Positions 14,863-23,800 of a stretch of DNA of 34,123 nt are shown here, one piece after another (the first letter of the stretch is position 1; each line of letters starts with the position of its first letter). The notes beneath the pieces were generated by a model. That model was not told the DNA's origin and ran no database searches. It saw only the letters and a program-made list of their open reading frames with translations. The position numbers and the translations under genes are program-made. This DNA is from Akkermansiaceae bacterium (GTDB taxonomy: Bacteria; Verrucomicrobiota; Verrucomicrobiia; Verrucomicrobiales; Akkermansiaceae). The stretch is from the NCBI GenBank assembly GCA_021733795.1, contig JAIPKB010000037.1, forward strand, positions 1 through 34,123, in the 5' to 3' direction.

Positions 14863-14881
14863 GACCACCCATCCCACACCG

Positions 14882-15967
14882 ATGTCTGAATTCCTCGTCA
14901 TTCCCCGCCAAGCCCACGACCAACTGGTGATCCAGGCATATCAATCCCGCGGTTTCACGGCGGATGAGGCTGCGGAAGGAGCCAAGCTCGCCGCCGAGGC
15001 CGCGCGCCACGGCATCCGCACCCATCACGCGCTCAAGGCGCTCCACCTCGACCACCTGTTCGGATCGGCTGCGGGCGGTTGCACTCCGGGTGCGGAAATC
15101 GAGGTGCTGCCATCCCGGTTCCCCGCCTCGGAACGCTGGAACGCCAACAAAAAACTCGGCCAATCCGTGGCCTACCGCGCGATCAACCGCGCGATCGAAC
15201 TGGCGGACCAATACGGGATCGCCCAGATCGCGGTGGACAATGCATTTCACTATCTCTGGGGCGGCGGCTACGTGATGGAGGCGGCGGAACGCGGCTATTT
15301 CGCCTATACCAACTGCACCTCCGCGCTCGCCGAGGTGGTGCCATTCGGTGGCAAATTCCCCACTCTCGGTACCAACCCGCATTCATGGGGGATTCCCCGG
15401 GGGGCCGCCAATGGCTTTCCGATCGTCATCGACTGGGCCACTTCCACCGTCGCCATGGGCCGGGTGCAGGCGCTCAAGCGCGAGGGCAAACCGCTGCCTC
15501 CCGGTGCCGCCGTGGACGCCGCCGGCCAACCGACCACCGACCCCGATCAAGTCGCCTCGCTGCTGCCATTCGGCGCTCACAAGGGCTACGGGCTGTCCCT
15601 CATCAACGAACTGATGGCCGCCTTCATCGGCGGTTCGCTGCCGACCCTGCGCGGCCGGGCGATCCCTCCCGGTGAGAAGAAAACCCCGGCCTTCTATTTC
15701 CAAATCATCCATCCCGAGGCGCTCTCCGGCGGCGATTTCGCCTGCGGCCGCAGCCAACAGGAAAACCTCCAGGCGGTGATCGACGACATTCTGGGTCACG
15801 GCAATGACCACGCGATGCTGCCCGGCCAGCTTGAAGCCGCCGCCCGCCAGCGGTCCGATGCGGCCGGCGGTCTGCTCTTCACCGCGGCGGAAGTCGCCGA
15901 GTTCAACGAACTCGCCGCCGAGCTCGGCCTGCCGCCCTGGGATCCGGCCAGCCTGGCGAAGGGGTAG
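14882..15967 (+). CDS. Ldh2/malate dehydrogenase family NAD(P)-dependent oxidoreductase
   Basis: The 361-residue protein belongs to the second lactate/malate dehydrogenase family (not Rossmann-type LDH). Family marks are RHGIRTHHALK (residues 42-52) with the substrate-binding His48/His49, VDNAFHYLWGGGYVMEAAERGY, LGTNPHSWGIPRGAANGFPIVID, and HKGYGLSLINELMAAFIGG. Relatives reduce 2-oxo acids such as pyruvate, oxaloacetate, 2,3-diketogulonate or ureidoglycolate-type compounds with NAD(P)H, so the substrate cannot be fixed from sequence. It follows folA by 40 nt, maybe in the same transcript. An Arg/Asp-rich C-terminal extension (DHAMLPGQ, then FTAAEVAEFNELAAELG) is normal for the family. Confidence 0.85.
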   Translation: MSEFLVIPRQAHDQLVIQAYQSRGFTADEAAEGAKLAAEAARHGIRTHHALKALHLDHLFGSAAGGCTPGAEIEVLPSRFPASERWNANKKLGQSVAYRAINRAIELADQYGIAQIAVDNAFHYLWGGGYVMEAAERGYFAYTNCTSALAEVVPFGGKFPTLGTNPHSWGIPRGAANGFPIVIDWATSTVAMGRVQALKREGKPLPPGAAVDAAGQPTTDPDQVASLLPFGAHKGYGLSLINELMAAFIGGSLPTLRGRAIPPGEKKTPAFYFQIIHPEALSGGDFACGRSQQENLQAVIDDILGHGNDHAMLPGQLEAAARQRSDAAGGLLFTAAEVAEFNELAAELGLPPWDPASLAKG

Positions 15968-15987
15968 TTCGTTTTTCAGACAGCCTC

Positions 15988-16377
15988 TCAGACCTCCTTG
16001 GCCGGCAGCTTCAGGGTGAATTCCGGGATCCGCGCGAAAATCCGCCGGCCATCGGCGGTTTCACCGAAAAACGCGCCGTTGGCTACTGCCTCACGGGCCA
16101 CCACATGGTAGCTGTTGTAGGAAAAATGCTGGCCCGGCGGGATCACCGGCGTCTGCCCCACCACCCCGGCACCCTCGACCACCGTGGTCTCCCCGCCGCG
16201 CTCCCGCACCACCCACTTGCGCGCCAGCACCGTGAGCGAAACATCCGACCGGTTGTGGATGGAAATGAAATAGACAAACGGATGGGGCTTGCCCGGCGGC
16301 GTTTCCAAGCCCGGCATATACACCACGTCGTCCACGCTCACGCGCAGGTCCGGGAATTCTTCGATCGGTGCCGCCAT
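15988..16377 (-). CDS. apaG: ApaG domain protein
   Basis: From ATG 16377 the protein has 129 residues, the usual ApaG size. RVSVDDVVYMPG, FVYFISIHNRS, VTLARKWVVRER-like VLARKWVVRE, VEGAGVVGQTPVIPPGQHFSYNSY and FARIPEFTLKLP match the ApaG fibronectin-III-like fold. ApaG has been linked to divalent-metal resistance and, in the eukaryotic F-box relatives, to substrate binding; its biochemical role in bacteria is not settled. It is divergent from thiD across about 87 bp. Confidence 0.92.
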   Translation of the reverse strand: MAAPIEEFPDLRVSVDDVVYMPGLETPPGKPHPFVYFISIHNRSDVSLTVLARKWVVRERGGETTVVEGAGVVGQTPVIPPGQHFSYNSYHVVAREAVANGAFFGETADGRRIFARIPEFTLKLPAKEV

Positions 16378-16464
16378 GCCGTCGATGTTCCCGCGCCAGC
16401 CACTCCTTGCCAAGCACGAATCGTGGTTTACGCCGGTCTTTTTCCCGGCTATCAAGGGGGCCGC

Positions 16465-17274
16465 ATGACCCAACCTCCCTCTGCCGCCCTCACCATCGCC
16501 GGCTCGGATTGCTCCGCGGGTGCGGGCATCCAGGCGGACTTGAAAACCTTCCAGCACTTCGGCGTCCACGGCCTCACCGCCGTCACCTGCGTCGTTGCGG
16601 AAACCGCCTGCATCGTCCGCCACGTCCATCCGGTTCCCGTATCAATCGTCCGCGACCAGGTGGAACTGCTGCTGGCGTCCTTCCCGGTAGCCGCGGTGAA
16701 AACCGGCATGTTGTTTTCCGCGGCACACATCCACGCGGTGGCGGAGATCCTGGCCGCCCACCGGAAACTCCCGCTGGTGGTCGACCCGGTGATGCTCGCC
16801 TCGACCGGCGATTCCTTGTTAGAGCCCGAGGCGGTCGCAGTCTATCAAGAGCGGCTGCTGCCCCTCGCTTACCTCATCACGCCCAATCTGCCGGAGGCGG
16901 AAGCCCTGCTCGGCTCGCCAATCCCCACTGCGGCCGCGCTTGAGGACGCCGCCCGCCAACTCGCCCGGCGCTACCACACCAATGTGCTGCTGAAAGGCGG
17001 CCACCTTGATGGTCCCGACTGCCTCGACCTGCTGGTGGCGGATGGCGAGGTCTTCCGTTTCACGGTTCCGCGCCTGGCGGTCGCCGGTTCCCACGGCACC
17101 GGATGCACGCTTTCCGCCGCCGTCACCGCCCGCCTGGCACTCGGCGATTCCCTGCCGGCCGCAGTCGCCGCCGCCAAGGCCTACCTAACCGACACGCTGC
17201 GCCACTCCTACACCTTCGCTCCCTGCCACGGAGCCGCGGTCCATGCCCTCAACCAGGGAACAAACATGAAATGA
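16465..17274 (+). CDS. thiD: Hydroxymethylpyrimidine/phosphomethylpyrimidine kinase
   Basis: The 269-residue protein has AGSDCSAGAGIQADLKTF (residues 12-29), KTGML, VVDPVMLASTG (residues 105-115), TPNLPEAEALLG, LLKGGH and SHGTGCTLSAAV with the catalytic Cys214 at the end of GTGC (211-214), as in E. coli ThiD (Cys213). It phosphorylates HMP and HMP-P in the pyrimidine branch of thiamine synthesis. The start ATG 16465 has a good purine-rich site, AAGGGGG, 8 nt upstream. It is divergent from apaG. No other thiamine gene and no TPP riboswitch were seen in the window. Confidence 0.93.
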   Translation: MTQPPSAALTIAGSDCSAGAGIQADLKTFQHFGVHGLTAVTCVVAETACIVRHVHPVPVSIVRDQVELLLASFPVAAVKTGMLFSAAHIHAVAEILAAHRKLPLVVDPVMLASTGDSLLEPEAVAVYQERLLPLAYLITPNLPEAEALLGSPIPTAAALEDAARQLARRYHTNVLLKGGHLDGPDCLDLLVADGEVFRFTVPRLAVAGSHGTGCTLSAAVTARLALGDSLPAAVAAAKAYLTDTLRHSYTFAPCHGAAVHALNQGTNMK

Positions 17275-17608
17275 ACCGCCAAGACGCCAAGGCCGGAAAA
17301 CTCTGGTGGTTACATTCCCCCGCAATTCCCCGGACAGCCGATTTTGGAAATAGGCTCTCTGCCTTGCCCATCAATGTCATACCAATTCTTGCGGGTTGTT
17401 GTGCCTTTTTGCGGCCAAGATAATGGCTCCGTGACTCCTCCCGACTCGTTGCGAATTCGCGTCCGTTTGCGTCCATTCGCAGTTCGTTTTACCGTCTGCG
17501 ATCACCCGTGCCAAAAATCCGCCACCGCGCGGCATCTCGTTGGCACGAATGATCTTGAACATCTGGCAAGAACCGTGTTCCTCCCAGCGTAAGGATCACA
17601 TCAAGACC
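17275..17608. repeat. Intergenic stretch made of dispersed repeats
   Basis: 17275-17291 (ACCGCCAAGACGCCAAG) is identical to the arm of the inverted repeat at 20062-20079. 17338-17376 matches 30686-30724 in reverse orientation at 31 of 39 positions. 17452-17490 contains alternating GCGTCC/TTTGCGTCCATTCGC sequence like spacers of environmental genomes. CAAAAATCCGCCA at about 17513 recurs near 30.66 and 30.87 kb. No gene was recognised. Confidence 0.6.
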
Positions 17609-19990
17609 ATGAACTCAAAGAAATTATCCGGTACCCGGGCAACGGGACCATCCAACCCCCTCACGTCCGGTCTTCGACCCACCCTTCGTCATCCCGGTCG
17701 CGGCCACCCCCCCACAACAATTCCTGTCATTTGGAGCAACGCGATGGCGTGCGCCGTGGGGTTGGCAGTGATGACTTCGAGCGCCCTGGCGGCGGATTCC
17801 GCCAAGCGCGAGACCGCGAGACCGCCGGTGGTCGTGGCGGTCGACGAGGACGCCGCGGCAACCCGCGCACGCCTGCGCGAGTTGCTCCCCGGCGTCGACG
17901 AGATTCTCTACGTCAGGCGCCTCACGATGCAATCGTCGCACTATTACACCGACTTCATCGACGGCTGCCAGGATTATGGCGGCAACCTGTGTGTCCTCTC
18001 GCTGAACGACGGCGCGGTCCGCGAACTCGCACCCTCGCTGGCGCACGGCCTGTTCGGACGCTGCAATCTGTCGTTCGATGGCAAGCGGGTGGCCTTCGAT
18101 TGGAAGGAAAAACTCGGCGTCGGTTTCCGCATCTGGGAGGTCGGCATCGATGGCAGTGGCCTGCGCCAGTTGACGTTCCCGCCGGATGACGAAGAGGCCC
18201 GCATCAAAAAGTACAATCTGAATTATTCGGTTTACCGGCATCACACCGACGACATGCATCCCTGCTACCTGCCCGACGGCGGCCTCTGCTTCGTTTCCAG
18301 CCGCTGCGAGTACGGCATCCTCTGCGACGGCCCGGACAAACTGACGACGACGCTGCTCTACCGGATGGACGCCGACGGAAAAAACATCGAGTTGCTATCG
18401 AACAATTCGGTCAGCGAGTCGGCACCGAACATGATGAACGACGGTCGCGTCCTCTACACGCGCTGGGAGTACGTCGATAACGGCTCGGTGACGAACAAGG
18501 CGCTGTGGGCGGTGCGGCCCGACGGCACCGGCTCGGAGGAAATCTACGGCATGAACATTGCCTTTCCCTCGGTCTTCAACGTTGGCCGCGCCGTGCCGGG
18601 TTCCAACGACCTCTTCGTGGCGATCGGCGCGCCCCACATGCCTCTGGGCGTCGGCACCCTGATGCTCATCGACACCCGCCTCGACCGCCGCACCGGCATG
18701 CCGGTCACCTACCTCACGCCCGAGGTCGACTCCCAGCACCAGTGGGGCTGGGACAACGTGCCCGGCGGTGCGACCAAACCGATCCCGCCCGAGCAGCAGG
18801 GCGGGCGCGACGGCAGTGGCAACACCGACCGCGGGCCACTCTACATGGATCCGTATCCGCTCTCGCCCGCGCAGCATCTCGTCGCCTTCAACCCGACCGA
18901 AAAGTGGAACGTCAAAAACGCCTGGGGTCTCTACTTGATCGATGGCGCCGGTCCGCGCCGCCTGCTGCACAAGGAGGCCGAGACCTCCTGCTGGAATCCG
19001 ATTCCCGTCCGCGCGTGCGACACACCACCGATCGTGCGCGGCACCATCGATCCTGGCTTGGCCGAGCGCGGGCTGGCGCGGTTGATTGTCACCGACGTTT
19101 ACCGCGGGCTGGACGACGTCACGCGCGGGACGATCAAGTTCCTGCGGGTGAACGAGCACGTGCCGCGGCCCTGGGCCTCGCGGCGCTTCTGGGGTGGCGA
19201 TGATTTCGACCAGCAGCACTCTGCCGTCACCTGCAACACCCACCTTGGCCTCAAAATCCAACACGGCATTGTCCCCGTCGAGGAAGACGGCTCGGCGCAT
19301 CTGCTGGTGCAGGCCGATAAGAACATCTTCTTCCAGGCTCTCGATAAGGATTACATGGAAGTCCAGCGCGAACGCACGTTCGTCAACTTCCGGCCGGGCG
19401 AAACGCGGTCGTGCATCGGCTGTCACGAGCAGGCCCAGAACGCCGGCAACACCCTATCGACACAAGCGGCGGTGGCGGCCTTGCAGCGGGAGGCCAGCCT
19501 GCCGGGTCCGCAGCCGGGCGAGCAGTCGGGCGCGCGGCCGTTGTCCTACGCCGAGGACGTCCAGCCCATCTGGGACCAGCATTGCGTGAGCTGCCACGGC
19601 GGCGGGAAGACCGAGGGGGAACTCGATCTGTCGGGCGAGCTGACCACGCTGTTCAATCGCTCCTACGAAGAGATCATGAAACGCCGCCTGATCCCGGTTA
19701 TCGGCGAGAACCACCCCAAGGCCGGCAACAACCACTACCTGCCGCCCTACAGCCTCGGCACCCACGCCAGCAAACTGCAGGAATTTCTCAAGCCGGAGCA
19801 CTACCAGGTCAAATTGACGCTCGAGGAGCGCATCCGCGTCACCACCTGGATCGATAGCAACGGCCAGTACTACGGCACCTATTACGGCCGCAAGAACTTG
19901 AAGTACCAAGACCATCCGAACTTCCGGCCGGTCCTGACGTTCGACCAAGCCCACGCCAACGTCCCGCCCGTCGCGGAGGAAAAGAGATAG
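17609..19990 (+). CDS. Diheme c-type cytochrome with beta-propeller, hydrazine-synthase-alpha-like
   Basis: From ATG 17609 the product has 793 residues. After an export signal (ACAVGLAVMTSSALA, residues 47-61) comes a long PD40/WD40-like propeller (segments SLNDGAVRELAPSLAHGLFG, DGKRVAFDWKEKLGVG, DGGLCFVSSRCEYGI) and a mid-domain, then two c-type heme motifs: CIGCH at 602-606 and CVSCH at 659-663. This layout matches the HZS-alpha-like family known from Planctomycetes and Verrucomicrobia, but a specific substrate cannot be given; true hydrazine synthase needs two further subunits, which are absent. ATG 17744, preceded by GGAG at 17732-17735, is a credible alternative start that leaves the signal at the N-terminus. 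Heme attachment implies a periplasmic location. No redox partner is adjacent. Confidence 0.75.
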   Translation: MNSKKLSGTRATGPSNPLTSGLRPTLRHPGRGHPPTTIPVIWSNAMACAVGLAVMTSSALAADSAKRETARPPVVVAVDEDAAATRARLRELLPGVDEILYVRRLTMQSSHYYTDFIDGCQDYGGNLCVLSLNDGAVRELAPSLAHGLFGRCNLSFDGKRVAFDWKEKLGVGFRIWEVGIDGSGLRQLTFPPDDEEARIKKYNLNYSVYRHHTDDMHPCYLPDGGLCFVSSRCEYGILCDGPDKLTTTLLYRMDADGKNIELLSNNSVSESAPNMMNDGRVLYTRWEYVDNGSVTNKALWAVRPDGTGSEEIYGMNIAFPSVFNVGRAVPGSNDLFVAIGAPHMPLGVGTLMLIDTRLDRRTGMPVTYLTPEVDSQHQWGWDNVPGGATKPIPPEQQGGRDGSGNTDRGPLYMDPYPLSPAQHLVAFNPTEKWNVKNAWGLYLIDGAGPRRLLHKEAETSCWNPIPVRACDTPPIVRGTIDPGLAERGLARLIVTDVYRGLDDVTRGTIKFLRVNEHVPRPWASRRFWGGDDFDQQHSAVTCNTHLGLKIQHGIVPVEEDGSAHLLVQADKNIFFQALDKDYMEVQRERTFVNFRPGETRSCIGCHEQAQNAGNTLSTQAAVAALQREASLPGPQPGEQSGARPLSYAEDVQPIWDQHCVSCHGGGKTEGELDLSGELTTLFNRSYEEIMKRRLIPVIGENHPKAGNNHYLPPYSLGTHASKLQEFLKPEHYQVKLTLEERIRVTTWIDSNGQYYGTYYGRKNLKYQDHPNFRPVLTFDQAHANVPPVAEEKR

Positions 19991-20061
19991 CATTGCGGGC
20001 CCGCCAGCGCGACTACATTGGGGAGAGTTCCTGGCATAATCCGGAATGACTCGGTATTATC

Positions 20062-20160
20062 ACCGCCAAGACGCCAAGTTCGCCAAGTGCGGGAAAAAGT
20101 TGAAATTTTGAGCTTAGAATTTTGAGCGTTCTTCCTTGGCCCACTTGGCGTCTTGGCGGT
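20062..20160. repeat. Perfect 18-bp inverted repeat, about 100-bp element
   Basis: ACCGCCAAGACGCCAAGT at 20062-20079 is the exact reverse complement of 20143-20160. The 63-nt interior is AT-rich and holds a direct repeat of AATTTTGAGC. A single arm (17 nt) also occurs at 17275-17291. It has the layout of a MITE or REP-type element. The rest of 19991-20405 holds no recognised gene. Confidence 0.85.
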
Positions 20161-20405
20161 TCAATTTCTTCCCATTCTTGACGACTTTCTCACGCGCCGA
20201 TCCGTGGTGGTTTTTACGTCAATCGTTGCAATCAGGAAGGCTGAAGCGCTTTATGCCATTTCAAATCCGCATGGGAGTCCCCGAGATGGATCAGCTTTGG
20301 CTGGACCTCTCGACCCGCAGTCTTCAGTCTTTCCTGCGGTAAGCCTGCTGTTCGTGGTTTGGCGTCGCTCATGGGTACAAGGAATCATTATCTATTACGT
20401 TCGTT

Positions 20406-20675
20406 TCACTCTAGGGATTTGGCGCAGGCCCAGCAACGGGTTTTGAAGTAGCGGGGAACGAGCATTTCCGCGATTTCCCGCAGGGGGCGGTTGGGGTCGG
20501 CACGGTTGCCCAAAAGCCGGGCGGCCATCCGCCGGGTCGCCTCGGGGTCGTTAAGCATGCGCCGGAGGGGAATGCTGACGGTGGTGGCAGCCATATTGGG
20601 GACCGCTTCAGCCATCGCCTCACGCTGAGCATCGGACAGGATGGCGATGCTGGCCGCAGGAACTGCCACAACCAC
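20406..20675 (-). other. Uncertain small open frame or gene remnant
   Basis: A GTG-initiated frame of 89 residues (SDAQREAMAEAVPNMAAT, RRMAARLLGNRADPNRPL, ending CAKSLE) has plausible amphipathic composition but no family match and no clear ribosome site. The same frame is open back to about 20740. It could be the 3' end of a decayed gene. The stretch 20676-20835 has no recognised feature. Confidence 0.25.
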
Positions 20676-20835
20676 CTGCCCGGTGTCATCAGCGGTTCTC
20701 CGCGTTTCAGCGACCCTCTTACTGCAAGTAGCCAGGCAAGCTGATCATGGCTTAAACCGACAGTATTGGCCGAGATGCCACTACCTATGGAGCCGCATGC
20801 ACCGGACTTTCCGCGGTCTTTCCACTGCGGGGGGC

Positions 20836-23800
20836 TCAGGAGCCGATCTCTTCGCCGCGCAGCCAGCGGAACGACTTGACGATGAAGCGGCGGCCGAAGT
20901 CCGGGGTTTGGTCGGACTGGAGCGGGTTGAGTCCGCTTTCGTCGGGGATGATCGGTTGCGGGCAGCGTTGGACGATGGCCTCGCACCAGGCGCGGGCCTG
21001 GACCTTGCCGGCGGCATCGGTGGAGTCGCCGTAGGTGCGGATGACGAAGGTATCCGAGCGGGCGGTGAGCATGGGTCCCAGGACCTGGAGCAGGTCGGCC
21101 TGGGTGAGGTAACCGGGGATGCCCCAGACCTTGCAGTCGGGTTTGAGGGTTTGTTCGAAGCGGGTGGCGTCGCTGATGTTGTCGGGGTGGCGGTAGTTGG
21201 GGAGCGACTTGGTGTTGTCGAGCGGAAAGGCGCTTTGGAACGGATTGTTGAGGCCAGCGGCGTGGATGGCGGCTTCGAGCGCGCCCATGCGGCCGGTGTC
21301 GTCATTGGCGAGGCGGCGGTTGACAAAATCCGCGAGCGAAAGGAAGGGGCCGCGCTTTCGGACTTCCGCCACGATGGCGATGGCGAGGCGGTCGAGCTCG
21401 TCGGCGGTGAGGGTCCGCAGCCCGGTCCAGGCCTCGTCGCTGTCGGTGGAACTGCCGCTGGTCCACGCGCCGCCGGGCGGGGAAAGCACGCGGGGGAAGG
21501 CGGCGGATTTGCCGTCCTGGGAAAGGCGACGGGTGGCTCCGAGGATGGCCTTCCAGGCGACCACGCTGGTGGAGTTCACATTGAATGCGCCATCCACGGC
21601 GAGGACGCGGGCGGCGCGCTGGAAGTCGGTTAGATCGGCGATGCTGGCACTGGCTCCGGTGACGGGAGCCGGGCGGAGGCGGCCGTTGGGCAGGCGCGGA
21701 TGGGTTGGGTCGCTGAGGAAATCCTGTTTGGCGGCCTGGTCGCCGGTGGAGAGGAAATAGCTGTCCCAGAGGGTTTGGTTGAGTTCGAACGAGAGATCGT
21801 AAACGAGGTTGTCGGTGTCCGGGTAATCCTGATAGATGGCGCGGCCCTGAGTGGCCCAGCTTTCCCGGTTGGCGGAGCGCTGGCTATCCGAGGACCAGCC
21901 GATGGCGGCGGAATCGAAGCCGCCGTTGCGGGTTTCGCTGGTGCCGGCGTAGAGCGGCGCGGTGCGGTCGAGTCCGCTGAGCGGGCCGGACACGAGGCGG
22001 GGGTCGGCCAGGGAATTGCCGACGGCGTAGGATGGGTGCCAGATGAACTCGGAGAGTTTGGCATGTTGGAACTGGCCCAGTGACAACACGCCGCAGCCCT
22101 TGCGCGGGAGGTCGAAGAGGACGATCGACCGGCCGCCGTTTTCCTGGGGTGGACCGAAGGGATTGCCGTGGTAGCGGCCGTCGCGGGGGACGGGGGTCTG
22201 GTCACCCCAGGAGACCGCCGTATCGTAAAGGTCGCGGGTGTAGGCACCGAAGAACCAGGGGCCGCCGAGCGCGCCGGAAGCTGGCAGGTTGCCGGCGATG
22301 TTTTCAAACGGCGAGCGGGTGACGTAGGCGGCGCGGGGGTTCCAGTTGGCGAGCAGGGCATCCTCGAAGTGGGCGGTGCCCTTGAGTTCGCCGCTGCCTA
22401 GCAAATTCGATTGATGTTCGTCAAACCAACGCAGGCGTACCCCGTCGCGGGTGCGGACGTTGGGGGGGATTTTGAGAGGTTGGGAGGCGACGTTGGTGGA
22501 GCCGGTTTCCTCGACGACCATTTTTTCGTTTTTGCTCCAGGCGATTCGCGGTTCGCGGCCGCCACCGAATTGGAGGGAGGCGGAAAGCAGGGCGATCTGC
22601 GGCAGGGCGTCGAACTTTTCGAAGGTGATGTTGGAATCGGTGCCGAGGTGCTTGAGCACGACCCGGCAGTCGTCGCCCTGGTTGCGGATGGCGTTGGGGC
22701 CCCAGGCCTGGGTGGGCGCAAACCAGTAATAGGTGGGAACCCAATCAATCCCGCCATCGATCTCGCTGTCCGAAGTGTAGTAACTGCGTGACGGATGGGG
22801 AGGCTTGGTGCAACTGAGGGTGTTGTCCTCAAGCGCGTAGTTGTTGCTGGTTGCAAAGGGCGGGCGGGTGTACTCGGCGGATTGATCAGCGGAGAAAACC
22901 AGGCATTCGCCGGGCCCGAAGGTGGTCCGGGGGATCGAGAAATACCAGCAGCCCATGTAGGGGTCGGTATAACCCTTGCTGTTGAGGATGCCATCCGCCG
23001 AACTGAAATCGGTGCTGCGGCCGCCCTCGAACCAGATCCATTGGGCAGTGACGCCCACCCTGGACGAGCCGATCATCATGTAGCCGTCGGTCCACATTTC
23101 GTGGCGGCCGTTGCCTTGGATCATGCCGATGCTGCGGTCCAGGGTAAGGCTGACGTTGTAGGGGTTCCACAACACGAAGCGCGGGTAAACATGCAGCCTG
23201 ACTTGGTACGGGTGGGCGGGTTGCGACTGGCCGCGCCTGGGGGTGGCGCGGTGATAGCTCATGTTGTAGAACAACGATCCCTCCACCAGCACCGGGGCGA
23301 GGCCCGGGGTGTCCGCCGCGGCGATGGAGGCGGGCTTGAGATTGGCGAGGGCGAGGTCGTTTGAATCGCGGGTCCGCGGCGACGGCTCGATCTTGGGCGG
23401 GAGGGCGGCCAGCGAGTCGTTGCCAAACGGCGCATTGAGGGTGGCCCAGCGCCGCAGCAAGCCGAACTTGGGCGAAGTAAAACGATGGCGGGTATCGTCC
23501 CATTGAAGGCCGTCCCGGGCGGCGGCGGCAGCGTTGGCAGGCCCCACCAGGTTGTCGTCGTCGCTGAGACCGGGCACGTCATGGAGGTCTTCGATGGTGC
23601 CATTGCTGTTGAAATAGGCGGTCAGGTCGCGTTTCAGGCCGCCGTGGGCCATGTCGGTGAGCAAGCCCTCGGACTGGGTGGTGAAATCGTGGAAAAACCG
23701 GCTGGCGGGGGTGTTGACCGGGGATTTCAGGAGGCTCGGGGTGTTTTCTGAAATCAAGCGGCTTTTCGTCCCGGAATCGATCGGTTCGGGTCCGGTCAGG

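Noticed and set aside
13702..14901. Long minus-strand open frame opposite thyA and folA (about 399 codons)
   Set aside because: The plus strand encodes two full-length recognisable enzymes here; the antisense frame is a GC-bias shadow with no motif.
18395..19426. Minus-strand open frame opposite the diheme gene
   Set aside because: Shadow of a coding strand with clear heme motifs; composition is Arg/Gly/Val-rich without domains.
20411..20986. A 191-codon minus-strand frame as a transposase
   Set aside because: Pro/Arg-rich without any transposase motif; a different frame over the same bases has better but still weak protein character.
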